A DNA stretch of 64,000 nucleotides, taken from Vallitalea longa. Its GTDB lineage: Bacteria; Bacillota; Clostridia; Lachnospirales; Vallitaleaceae. Positions 45,997 to 54,024 of this stretch are shown here, piece by piece; the first letter of the stretch is position 1, and every line of letters begins with the position of its first letter. The notes beneath the pieces are model-generated. The model searched no databases. It saw nothing but the letters and a program-made list of their open reading frames with translations, and was not told the origin of the DNA. Where the stretch lies: assembly GCF_027923465.1 (NCBI RefSeq), contig NZ_BRLB01000005.1:62001-126000 (forward strand), in the 5' to 3' direction. Made by a program: the position numbers and the translations under genes.

Positions 45997-47007
45997 CTAG
46001 ACAATATAACTTATTGTTGCATCTGGGAAATAATGTCCAATTAGATCTTTGAAATATATGGCTGCATCTTCTCTAAGATTAAGGTCATAGCAGAATTTAC
46101 CTCTGCCTTTGGGACACATTTTATCCCTCTCGAATACATTTAAAACACCTTTTAATGCAACACTATTGATAGTATCATTGGCATATCCATAGGTCATAAA
46201 TATTAATTCGAAAAATAATTGCTTTTTTAATTGGGGATTCAAGTTATTAGATAATTGTTCTAACATCTCTCTATACATATCTTGCCAATTATCCAATAAA
46301 ATTATAGGAGCGATATTAACACCTACTCTATATCCAGCATTGAACATTTTATTAGCAGCATTTATTCTATCAGTTAATTTAGAAGTACCGATTTCTACTT
46401 TCTTTATTATATAATCTGGATTCACACTTATTCTCATCTGGGTATTTCCATTGTGTTTAGCATCCAGCAGATCATCAACCATAGAAAATTTAGTAGCGAA
46501 TGTACAAGTAGCGTTTTCCAATTGCCCGAATTGTTCTATTGCCCATTTTAAGTTACCGGTAATAGTGTTCTCTAATACCATATCACTTGTAGAACCTATC
46601 TCGTAAATTTTCTTCTCGCCAACTTGTTTGATTTTTCTTTTCACAGAATTAATCATTTCATCACGGTTTACGAATATGCGTAGATATGAACCTTTAAAAA
46701 AATTACATACTAAGTAGCAATATGTACACATAGCTGAGCAACCAGATGATGTGAAAGGAACTATAAAATCAGCAGATAGTTTGTTAGGTGATAACTGAAG
46801 ACTTTTTCTTATGCCTAAGACTAGATATTTTTTGAATTCTACAAATTTTTCATCAGGAGCTTTTTTTATGAATTCAACATCATGATGTTTTTCTATAGGA
46901 ATCATTTCAATATCCATGTTCTTATATCTCTCAAATAGTTTTTTACCTAAATCATACTCTATTATTTTCTTTTCATATAATACTTTTTCAGGGATAAAAT
47001 AATCCAT
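45997..47007 (-). CDS. splB: Spore photoproduct lyase-like radical SAM enzyme
   Basis: 336 residues from ATG 47007 (AAGGATGG upstream). The [4Fe-4S] motif CSAMCTYC (Cys90, 94, 97) is of the CxxxCxxC type; N-terminal YFIPEKVLYEKK and C-terminal GHYFPDATISYIV match SplB. The enzyme repairs the thymine dimer of UV-damaged spore DNA with S-adenosylmethionine. At the position equivalent to B. subtilis Cys141 (hydrogen donor) I read GSTSD instead of a Cys; this rests on manual alignment. Its presence supports a spore-forming host. Confidence 0.85.
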   Translation of the reverse strand: MDYFIPEKVLYEKKIIEYDLGKKLFERYKNMDIEMIPIEKHHDVEFIKKAPDEKFVEFKKYLVLGIRKSLQLSPNKLSADFIVPFTSSGCSAMCTYCYLVCNFFKGSYLRIFVNRDEMINSVKRKIKQVGEKKIYEIGSTSDMVLENTITGNLKWAIEQFGQLENATCTFATKFSMVDDLLDAKHNGNTQMRISVNPDYIIKKVEIGTSKLTDRINAANKMFNAGYRVGVNIAPIILLDNWQDMYREMLEQLSNNLNPQLKKQLFFELIFMTYGYANDTINSVALKGVLNVFERDKMCPKGRGKFCYDLNLREDAAIYFKDLIGHYFPDATISYIV

Positions 47008-47081
47008 AGTACCATCCTTTTCATCAGTTACTTAGTTTTCCCACTTCAATATTTTATGCGGGTAGGATAAGAACAAAACAA

Positions 47082-47190
47082 GCTACGCCTCATAAAAGAT
47101 TTCAAAGGAAATAGAAAGTAGAATTTTCCTATTTAATTAAAAGGTTTTGCAGATTAGAATTTAGGAGTTCCTCTATTTTTTTGCTCTACA
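47082..47190. repeat. Copy B of the roughly 107-bp dispersed element
   Basis: GCTACGCCTCATAAAA to CTCTATTTTTTTGCTC, matching 10585-10690 throughout with the inner CCTATTTAATTAAAAGG hairpin kept. It sits in the 616-bp gap 47008-47623, which also holds the RAYT relic. Confidence 0.7.
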
Positions 47191-47407
47191 AACTAACCTA
47201 TAATCCTTATTATGCTGTGTAATAATAATAGTATAACTAATAAATTATAAAATATACTTAAGTGTTGGTGACAGTTCATATTGTTTAGAGTATTTTGATA
47301 TGATATTATTAATATAGTCAAATATAGTAATTTGTTAAGTATAATAAGATATTATAAATGACAAAGAAAGGACATGTATAATTGATTTTAATTATATAAG
47401 GTGACTT

Positions 47408-47554
47408 ATGGGGAGACAACCAAGAGAAATTAGTAGTACAGGATATTATCATGTTATTATGAGAGGGAATAATAAAGCGATGATTTTTAATTCTGAAACT
47501 AATAAAAAGGATTTTTTAATTATGTTAAAGGAACAAGAGGATAATGATTCATGA
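47408..47554 (+). pseudogene. Truncated REP-associated tyrosine transposase (RAYT/Y1, IS200-like)
   Basis: 48 residues, MGRQPREISSTGYYHVIMRG then NNKAMIF and KKDFLIMLKEQ. This is the N-terminus of TnpA_REP (Y1_Tnp) proteins, which usually run 150-300 residues and have HUH and Tyr later; the reading frame stops early and no catalytic part follows. There is no RBS for the ATG apart from a weak AAGGTG. RAYTs mobilise REP hairpins, which makes the relic a plausible former driver of the window's REP-like repeats. Confidence 0.75.
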
Positions 47555-47623
47555 ATTTGACTTTTTAATATACTAGATTTATAGTTATATATAATTTGTG
47601 TTATGTTGATGGAGGTATTTATT

Positions 47624-48358
47624 ATGATAGAAAAGTTAAAAGAAATAATAGGATCTAGTAATAATATTGTTTTTTTTGGAGGTGCTGGTGTTTCAACTGA
47701 AAGTGATATACCTGATTTTCGTTCAGAAAAAGGTTTATATAAAGCGGTCCAGAAATATCATTATCCGCCTGAAACAATAATCAGTCGATCTTTTTTTAAA
47801 AAAAATCCTTTGGTTTTCTATGAGTATTATAAGGAAAATCTAATCTATAAAGAAGCGAAGCCCAATAATGCTCATAAGGTTTTGGCTGAATTGGAACGAA
47901 AAGGGAAACTAAAAGCCATAATTACGCAAAATATAGATAATCTGCATCAGATGGCTGGAAGTAAAGAGGTTATTGAGTTACATGGTTCTGTTTACAGAAA
48001 TTACTGCATGTCTTGTGGTGAATTTTATGATATAAATTATATTCTTGAAAGTGATGGGGTTCCTAAATGTACAAAATGTGAAGGGCTCATTAAACCTGAT
48101 GTTGTATTGTATGAAGAAGGGCTTGATGAAAATAATTTAAGAAAAGCTGTAGAGTATATTAGTGAGGCAGAAGTGTTAATTGTTGGAGGTACATCTCTTG
48201 TTGTATATCCAGCCGCAGGACTTATACAATATTTTAGAGGTAAATCTCTGGTGTTGATCAATAATTCAAAAACATCTTATGACAGTTATGCAGATTTAGT
48301 GATACATGAGCCTATAGGTGAAGTAATGGGTAAGATAACGGGTGATAATATACTATAA
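47624..48358 (+). CDS. Sir2-family NAD-dependent protein deacylase
   Basis: 244 residues. NAD motifs GAGVSTESDIPDFRSEKG and TQNIDNLHQMAG, catalytic His in IELHGSV, and a Cys4 zinc site (CMSCGEFYD ... CTKCEGLI) are present; the C-terminal GGTSLVVYPAAGLI is typical. It removes acyl groups from lysines using NAD. ATG 47624 has GGAGG at 47611-47615; an upstream TTG is less likely. A TetR regulator follows at 28 bases. Confidence 0.93.
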   Translation: MIEKLKEIIGSSNNIVFFGGAGVSTESDIPDFRSEKGLYKAVQKYHYPPETIISRSFFKKNPLVFYEYYKENLIYKEAKPNNAHKVLAELERKGKLKAIITQNIDNLHQMAGSKEVIELHGSVYRNYCMSCGEFYDINYILESDGVPKCTKCEGLIKPDVVLYEEGLDENNLRKAVEYISEAEVLIVGGTSLVVYPAAGLIQYFRGKSLVLINNSKTSYDSYADLVIHEPIGEVMGKITGDNIL

Positions 48359-48386
48359 ATGAAGATTTAATTAATGAGGGATATCT

Positions 48387-48935
48387 ATGTCAAAAACAAC
48401 TAAAAAAGCTATGGCTTCAACATTAAAAAGAATGATGGAGTCTACACCATTTGATAAGATAAGTGTAGTGAATCTTGTTGAGGAATGTGGAATCAATCGA
48501 CAAACTTTTTATTATCATTTTCAGAATATATATGAATTATTGGGTTGGATATATAAGAATGAAGCATTAAAAAAGATTAAAGACTATAAATCTTATGATA
48601 CATGGCAGGAAGGTCTATTGATAATTTTTTCATACGTAAAAGATAATGCGAAATTCTGTCTGAACACATTCAATTCAGTAGGTAGAGAACATCTTAACGA
48701 TTTTCTTTATAATATCACTTTTAAAATATTAGTTGATATAGTAAAGGAAATAACAGCAGATAAAAATATTAAGGAAGAAGAATTAAAATTCGTCGCAGAT
48801 TTTTATAGTTTCGCAGTCATTGGTATATTGACTAATTGGATGAAAGAAGGAATGAAACAAGAACCAAAAGAAATAGTTAATAATGTCAATAAGCTTATTG
48901 AAGGTAATGCTGATAGGATATTAAAGAATTTTTGA
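48387..48935 (+). CDS. TetR-family regulator (DhaS-like)
   Basis: 182 residues. HTH region: LVEECGINRQTFYYHFQNIY, preceded by PFDKISVVNL, matching the DhaS/TetR_C_8 type. The C-terminal helices hold the ligand domain. GAGGG upstream sets the ATG. The gene lies 28 bases after the sirtuin, so both may be one transcript; target not visible. Confidence 0.85.
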   Translation: MSKTTKKAMASTLKRMMESTPFDKISVVNLVEECGINRQTFYYHFQNIYELLGWIYKNEALKKIKDYKSYDTWQEGLLIIFSYVKDNAKFCLNTFNSVGREHLNDFLYNITFKILVDIVKEITADKNIKEEELKFVADFYSFAVIGILTNWMKEGMKQEPKEIVNNVNKLIEGNADRILKNF

Positions 48936-49051
48936 TTACTGAAAATTAATAGAGAGAATTTGATTGATATACTACGATTAATAATTTCAGTTTGAAATTT
49001 TATGAAATATTGATATAATATATACTATAATTATATACATAGGAGGGACTT

Positions 49052-49843
49052 ATGGTTAACTTATCAATAGAAGTACTGAATCAAGCAGGAAATAAGTTAG
49101 TAGAGTGTAGTAATACTGATGAAGTATATTTAGTTTATAAAGATACATATAAAGAAGGAGACAAAATCGTATTTAAATCAAGTGAAAAAAATCAATTTTT
49201 TGTAGCACAGATTGATGATGCACTTGGAGAAGCTTTTGTATACTTTACAGAAAAGGAAATAGTTTATAATGTTCCGTTTGAAGAGAAAAGAACTAATTTC
49301 TCACCAAAAGTTTTTAGCGGAAATATTCATCTATTACATTTGAGACTTGCTACTAAGGAAGAAATTGGGGCATATAAGAATCTTGCTAAAAATGTTGTTG
49401 ATCAAAATGGTATTGAAGGATTATATCCTCATGCAAAAGCAAATGTAGAGACAAGAGGAGAAGCAGTTTTTGCAGCAAGAAATGCAATTGATGGTGTTTG
49501 TGAAAACAGATCACATGGTCCATGGCCTTATCAATCATGGGGTATCAATATGCAGGATGATGCTGAAATGAAATTGGACTTTGGAAGGTTAGTGGCTGTT
49601 GATAAAATTGTTTTATACACAAGAAGCGATTTTCCGCATGACAATTGGTGGGAACAAGTGAAGATTGTTTTCTCTGATGATTCTGAGTTGGTATGGGATC
49701 TGGAAAAAAGCTATAAACCACATATAATAAATATTGAACAAAAGAAGATAAAGTGGTTGATTCTAAAAGATTTGAAGAAAGCTGACGATCCATCACCTTT
49801 CCCAGCACTTACACAGATTGAAGTGTATGGAGTAGAAGCTTAG
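49052..49843 (+). CDS. Discoidin-like carbohydrate-binding protein
   Basis: 263 residues, no signal peptide. Residues about 130-263 match an F5/8-C (discoidin, CBM32-like) fold: ARNAIDGVCENRSHG, SWGINMQDDAEMKLDFGRLV, DKIVLYTRSDFPHDNWWEQV, and ALTQIEVYGVEA at the end. The N-terminal half is not recognised. AGGAGGG sets the ATG. Such cytoplasmic-looking discoidin proteins occur in clostridia with unknown roles. Confidence 0.7.
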   Translation: MVNLSIEVLNQAGNKLVECSNTDEVYLVYKDTYKEGDKIVFKSSEKNQFFVAQIDDALGEAFVYFTEKEIVYNVPFEEKRTNFSPKVFSGNIHLLHLRLATKEEIGAYKNLAKNVVDQNGIEGLYPHAKANVETRGEAVFAARNAIDGVCENRSHGPWPYQSWGINMQDDAEMKLDFGRLVAVDKIVLYTRSDFPHDNWWEQVKIVFSDDSELVWDLEKSYKPHIINIEQKKIKWLILKDLKKADDPSPFPALTQIEVYGVEA

Positions 49844-49900
49844 TGACATGAGGAGGGGGTTTTCTCGAAACATCTAGATAAAAATAAATATTAATCAATA

Positions 49901-49963
49901 AAGAGGACTGTTCTAGTGGGTTTTACTATGATTCATAGTATGCTTATGGAAACAGTCTTTTTA
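49901..49963 (+). terminator. Terminator after the discoidin-like gene
   Basis: GACTGTT (49906-49912) pairs with AACAGTC (49951-49957); an inner ACTATG-ATT-CATAGT stem lies inside; TTTTTA follows. Confidence 0.7.
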
Positions 49964-50006
49964 CATTGTTGGAAGTAAATAATTATTAAATCAAATAATT
50001 GAATAT

Positions 50007-50065
50007 TTGACAATTTAGTACGAACATAGTACTATTATGTAAAGTAGTACTATGTTAGTACTAAA
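50007..50065 (+). promoter_or_regulatory. Promoter overlapped by a 21-base inverted repeat (MarR-type operator)
   Basis: TTGACA at 50007-50012 and TACTAT at 50030-50035 form a promoter with 17-base spacing. Arms TTTAGTACGAACATAGTACTA (50014-50034; 20 of 21 pairs match) and its complement at 50045-50065 flank a 10-base spacer. Each arm contains the palindrome TAGTACTA, so four related half-sites line up. The MarR protein at 50793 is the natural binder. Confidence 0.75.
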
Positions 50066-50105
50066 TATACGATGGATTAATTACTTTTGATAGGAGATGT
50101 GTTGA

Positions 50106-50768
50106 ATGAATAGGGATAAAAGAATCTACAAAGAGAAAAAAATATGGGATAGATTAGCTAGAAGGTATGATAAACAAATCAGTATATTTAATGATGCATA
50201 TGAACTTACAACTAATAAAGCTAAAAATATTCTTAGAGAAGATGATAACATATTGGAGATTGCATGTGGAACAGGTATTGTCTCATTTGGAATTGCTGAT
50301 GCAGTAAAAAAAGTTACAGCTATTGATATATCAAAAGAAATGATAGATGTGGCTAAAGAAAAAGCTAAGAAAATGAATGTTGAAAATATAGAATTCCAAG
50401 TTGCAGATGGATACAATCTACAGTATGAAGATAATTCGTTTGATACTATATTATTATTTAATACCCTACATATCGTAAAAGAACCAGATACATTATTAAA
50501 TGAGATATATAGATTATTAAAACCCAATGGATATTTGTTGACTGTTACAGATTGTTATTCTGAACCAGTTAAAATTAAAACCAGACTTATGTTGAATGTA
50601 CAAAAACTCGTTAGAATACTTGGAATAATACCATATTTATCATATTATAGGAAAGAGAATGTAGATAATTACATCTTGAAGCATAATTTCAAAATCATGG
50701 AGAGATATATACTAAATAAAGAACCAGTAAATTATTATGTTTCTGCAATTAAAAATAAAAATTTATAA
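50106..50768 (+). CDS. Class I SAM-dependent methyltransferase
   Basis: 220 residues. SAM-binding motif I ILEIACGTGIVSFGIADAV, then VTAIDISKEMIDVAKEKAK and FDTILLFNTLHIV, fit Methyltransf_11/25. AGGAG upstream of ATG 50106. It shares an operon with the MarR regulator 24 bases downstream and sits behind the inverted-repeat operator; the acceptor (lipid, drug or small molecule) cannot be told. Confidence 0.88.
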   Translation: MNRDKRIYKEKKIWDRLARRYDKQISIFNDAYELTTNKAKNILREDDNILEIACGTGIVSFGIADAVKKVTAIDISKEMIDVAKEKAKKMNVENIEFQVADGYNLQYEDNSFDTILLFNTLHIVKEPDTLLNEIYRLLKPNGYLLTVTDCYSEPVKIKTRLMLNVQKLVRILGIIPYLSYYRKENVDNYILKHNFKIMERYILNKEPVNYYVSAIKNKNL

Positions 50769-50792
50769 TAATATGATAGGAGATACATATAA

Positions 50793-51224
50793 ATGAATTA
50801 TAATCAAATAAAATCATTAAATGAATTAATACATTCGATTAATAGAGCACTAAAGGATGATGACATAGATAAGAGATTCAAGAGATTACAAGGATTGACT
50901 ACAATAGAAATAGGTATAATAAATTTGGTTTCCAACAATCCTGATATCATTTTAAAAGAAATCAGTAAAATTACAAAAACACCTAAAAGTACACTAACTA
51001 GTGCATTGAACAGATTGGAAAATAAAAATTATATTAAAAGAAAAATTAGTAAATCAGATAAACGTTCATTTAGTCTATATCTGACAGAGGAAGGAGATCT
51101 TGTTCAAGAAGAACATCTGGCATTAGAACATACTCTTGGCAGTAAGATATTAAATGCTCTTGATAATGATGAAGAGAGAAATAAGCTTATAGATCTATTG
51201 AAAAAGATAGTGGAAAATGTTTGA
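50793..51224 (+). CDS. MarR-family transcriptional regulator
   Basis: 143 residues. Winged-helix core: TTIEIGIINLVSNNPDIILK, EISKITKTPKSTLTSALNRL, ENKNYIKRKISKSDKRSFSL. AGGAG upstream. Likely represses its own operon through the 50007-50065 operator; a ligand that relieves this would be handled by the methyltransferase. Confidence 0.9.
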   Translation: MNYNQIKSLNELIHSINRALKDDDIDKRFKRLQGLTTIEIGIINLVSNNPDIILKEISKITKTPKSTLTSALNRLENKNYIKRKISKSDKRSFSLYLTEEGDLVQEEHLALEHTLGSKILNALDNDEERNKLIDLLKKIVENV

Positions 51225-51355
51225 TTTTCTTATCTTGGAATAGTATCAATATTTATTTTTGAACATTACCATAATGTATTAAATAAGATGAAAACATTAA
51301 ATGGGGACATAGTAAGAATATGATATTTATGGGTATTTACTGGTGTAAATTAATA

Positions 51356-51500
51356 TTGACTTTTTATAAAACCTATGATAATATCTTTATAGAATATAAG
51401 CCACGAAGGCTTAATATAGACTTATAGGAATTTAAGTTTACGATACGAACAGCCCATGAAGGGTACTATTTAATTAGTACTTTTCATGGGCTTTTTTATG
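51356..51500 (+). ncRNA. Structured leader RNA with attenuator, candidate metal- or cofactor-sensing riboswitch
   Basis: TTGACT (51356-51361) and TAATAT (51379-51384), 17 bases apart, give a start near 51390. The leader then has TAAGCC-ACGAA-GGCTTA (51397-51413), a stem ACTTA/TAAGT (51420-51437), and a strong terminator: GCCCATGAAGGGTACTA (51452-51468) pairing with TAGTACTTTTCATGGGC (51475-51491) plus T6. In the terminator's 5' arm CCC-ATGAA-GGG can form a second small hairpin whose CC/GG-framed loop resembles the first. This layout suits a switch. I cannot match it to a known family. It precedes FmdE-metal ABC-lar. Confidence 0.55.
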
Positions 51501-51553
51501 TTCTTGAAGCTATCAAAGCTATATTAATATTAGAATCTATAGGAGGAAATATC

Positions 51554-52078
51554 ATGAACAGAGAATTATGGGATAAATGTATAGAATTCCATGGACACGA
51601 ATGTCCTGGTCTTGCTATCGGATATCGTGCAGTACTAATAGCTATGGAAAAAATCAATCTGACTTTTTCTAAAGATGAAGAATTAGTATGTGTTACAGAA
51701 AACGATGCTTGTGGAGTAGATGCCGTTCAAGTGATTACAGGATGTACAATGGGAAAAGGTAATCTGATATACAGAGATACTGGGAAAATGGCATTTTCAT
51801 TTTTTAATCGCTCAAATGGAGAAAGTATAAGACTGATAATGAATGAAATTGAGACTGAAATGACTAGAGAAGAGAAGAAAATACATATATTAGAAGCACC
51901 AGCAAAGGAAATATTCAAGATAAAAAAACCTAACTATGAAATACCTTCCCATGCAAGAATATTTAATACCATCATATGTGATGAATGTGGTGAAGGAGCT
52001 AAAGAGACTAATATAAGAATTAGCAATGGGAAAAAACTATGTCTGGATTGTTATCAAGAATATACTAGAGGCTGGTAA
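51554..52078 (+). CDS. FmdE-family zinc-finger protein
   Basis: 174 residues. FmdE motif FHGHECPGLAIGYRA, then NDACGVDAVQVITGCTMGKGNL and FFNRS; the C-terminus has a CxxC...CxxC zinc finger (CDEC ... CLDC). FmdE-like proteins accompany metal and cofactor genes and are named for a methanogen gene; role unknown. GGAGG at 51542-51546. The permease begins 10 bases on, and the whole group to 58076 looks like one operon behind the leader RNA. Confidence 0.88.
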   Translation: MNRELWDKCIEFHGHECPGLAIGYRAVLIAMEKINLTFSKDEELVCVTENDACGVDAVQVITGCTMGKGNLIYRDTGKMAFSFFNRSNGESIRLIMNEIETEMTREEKKIHILEAPAKEIFKIKKPNYEIPSHARIFNTIICDECGEGAKETNIRISNGKKLCLDCYQEYTRGW

Positions 52079-52088
52079 TTATAATTGT

Positions 52089-53186
52089 ATGAAAGATGTG
52101 ATAAAAATTAAATATAATGCAGATGTAAAACAAACTGGAATAGAGGCTTATAAAAGATATACTGGAAAGAAATTTATTGTAGCAATTTGTTCTATGATTA
52201 TAATGTTTCTATTATCAATTATCGCTATTAATGCTGGTTCCACAAATATTGAATTCAGTGAAATAATCAAATCCATTATAGGGAATGGGACAGAAGTTTC
52301 CAATGTCGTTGTAATGCGTATACGTCTACCAAGAATTATTGCTGCTATTATTGCAGGGGCAGGATTATCCGTATCAGGTTGTGTGATGCAGAATAATCTC
52401 TGTAACCCCTTAGCTTCACCATCAACATTGGGAATATCTAATGCGGCAGCTTTTGGAGCAAACTTGGCTATAATTATATTTGGTGCAGGTAGTTTCAGGA
52501 GTTCGGGTTCAGATGCTGTTATTATAGATAATCCTTACATGGTTACTTTAACTGCTTTTACCCTATCAATGTTAGCGTCTATTGTGATTTTATTACTAGC
52601 CAGATTAAGAAATTTTTCATCACAATCCATTATATTAGCGGGTGTAGCATTAGGTTCTCTTTTTACTGCTGGAACTACTTTGATTCAATATTTTGCTGAT
52701 GATGTTCAAGTTGCAGCAGCTGTTTTCTGGACATTCGGTGATCTAGGCAGAGTATCATGGAATGAAGTATTGATACTTGCTATTGTCATATGCATAGCAT
52801 TAATATATTTTATGCTGAAAAGATGGGATTATAATGCTATGGATAGTGGGGAAGAATCAGCAAAAAGTCTAGGTGTAAACATAGAAAGAGTACGTTTTGG
52901 TGGATTGCTGGTTTCTTCTTTGATAACGGCTGTATCAGTTTCGTTCCTTGGAATTATAGGATTCATTGGCTTGATATCACCACAAATAGTAAGACGTATC
53001 ATTGGTTCGGATCACCGTTTTTTGATACCGATATCAGCTATAACTGGTTCAGTTATACTACTTTTCGCAGACACAATAGCAAGAACGATAATTGCGCCAA
53101 TCATATTACCAGTAGGGGCAATAACTTCATTCTTAGGTGCTCCATTATTTCTATATATATTATTAAGGGGGCAGAAGAATAAATGA
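52089..53186 (+). CDS. FecCD/BtuC-type permease of a metal or cofactor ABC importer
   Basis: 365 residues, about 9-10 helices. VVVMRIRLPRIIAAIIAGAG, LSVSGCVMQNNLCNPLASPS, LGISNAAAFGANLA and GLISPQIVRRIIGSDHR are FecCD signatures. ATG 52089 is chosen, but the SD site is weak, so coupling with FmdE is likely; a start inside FmdE would add up to about 20 residues. Context with larBCE suggests nickel or a nickel chelate; iron-siderophore or cobalamin importers have the same architecture. Confidence 0.88.
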   Translation: MKDVIKIKYNADVKQTGIEAYKRYTGKKFIVAICSMIIMFLLSIIAINAGSTNIEFSEIIKSIIGNGTEVSNVVVMRIRLPRIIAAIIAGAGLSVSGCVMQNNLCNPLASPSTLGISNAAAFGANLAIIIFGAGSFRSSGSDAVIIDNPYMVTLTAFTLSMLASIVILLLARLRNFSSQSIILAGVALGSLFTAGTTLIQYFADDVQVAAAVFWTFGDLGRVSWNEVLILAIVICIALIYFMLKRWDYNAMDSGEESAKSLGVNIERVRFGGLLVSSLITAVSVSFLGIIGFIGLISPQIVRRIIGSDHRFLIPISAITGSVILLFADTIARTIIAPIILPVGAITSFLGAPLFLYILLRGQKNK

Positions 53187-53935
53187 TTTTATCAGTACAA
53201 GGATTAGAATTCAGTTATCCCAGTCATGAAGTTTTAAAAGATATTTCTTTCTCTATAGATACAGGTGAATGTATTGCGATATTAGGTACTAATGGAACGG
53301 GAAAATCCACTCTACTAAAATGTATTAACAGGATTCTGAGACCACAAAAAGGATCAGTATTGGTTGATAAAACAGATGTTCAGAAATTAAACCAAGTGGA
53401 TCTAGCGAAAAGAATAGGATATGTTTCTCAGACTAATCAATCTTTTAGAACAACCGTATTCGATACTGTTCTTATTGGTAGGAAACCATATATAAAATGG
53501 GATGTTAAAGAAGAGGACTTACGTATTGTCGATAAGGCAATAGAGATGCTTGGATTACAAAAATATTCTTTAAGATATATTGATGAGTTAAGCGGTGGTG
53601 AATTGCAAAAAGTAATTATAGCTAGAGCGTTGGCACAAGAACCCAAGATACTCATGTTTGATGAACCCACAAGCAGTCTTGATCTAAAAAATCAGCTAGA
53701 AGTTATTAACATAATCAAGAATGTAGTAAAAAACAGGAAAATTTCTGCTCTAGTTACAATACATGACCTAAACTTAGCTCTAAGACTTGCAGATAAATAT
53801 ATATTACTGAAAAAGGGGAAAATCTTTGCAGCAGGAGGAATAGAAATCATGACTTCTGAAAATATAGAATCTGTGTATTCAGTTCCAGTGGAAATTGAAA
53901 AAATGAACAGTAGGATGGTTGTAGTACCGATTTAA
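53183..53935 (+). CDS. FecE/BtuD-type ABC importer ATP-binding protein
   Basis: 250 residues. Walker A GTNGTGKSTLLK, signature LSGGELQKVIIARALAQ, Walker B ILMFDEPTSSLD and switch TIHDLNLA. ATGA overlap with the permease gene, with GGGGG upstream, shows tight coupling. Family energises import across the membrane with the permease and the binding protein at 54025. Confidence 0.92.
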   Translation: MILSVQGLEFSYPSHEVLKDISFSIDTGECIAILGTNGTGKSTLLKCINRILRPQKGSVLVDKTDVQKLNQVDLAKRIGYVSQTNQSFRTTVFDTVLIGRKPYIKWDVKEEDLRIVDKAIEMLGLQKYSLRYIDELSGGELQKVIIARALAQEPKILMFDEPTSSLDLKNQLEVINIIKNVVKNRKISALVTIHDLNLALRLADKYILLKKGKIFAAGGIEIMTSENIESVYSVPVEIEKMNSRMVVVPI

Positions 53936-54024
53936 TTGACAAATAATTTTTTTACCATCAGTTCATTGCATGAATGAAATATTTAATAGGATAATCAAAT
54001 TAAAAATATTAGCTAAGGAGACCT

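Noticed and set aside
10585-47190. The 107-bp repeats or the REP-like repeats as a CRISPR array
   Set aside because: Copies are scattered over tens of kilobases, not regularly spaced, and no cas genes are present.
47008-47600. A further gene in the gap beside the RAYT relic
   Set aside because: Apart from the 48-residue relic and repeat B, the frames are short and unsupported by ribosome sites or similarity.
51390-51500. Leader RNA as a guanidine-II (mini-ykkC) or NiCo riboswitch
   Set aside because: Guanidine-II needs two CC-ACGR-GG tetraloops; here the loops are five bases (ACGAA, ATGAA) and the second lacks ACG. The NiCo consensus pieces are not visible. Left unassigned.
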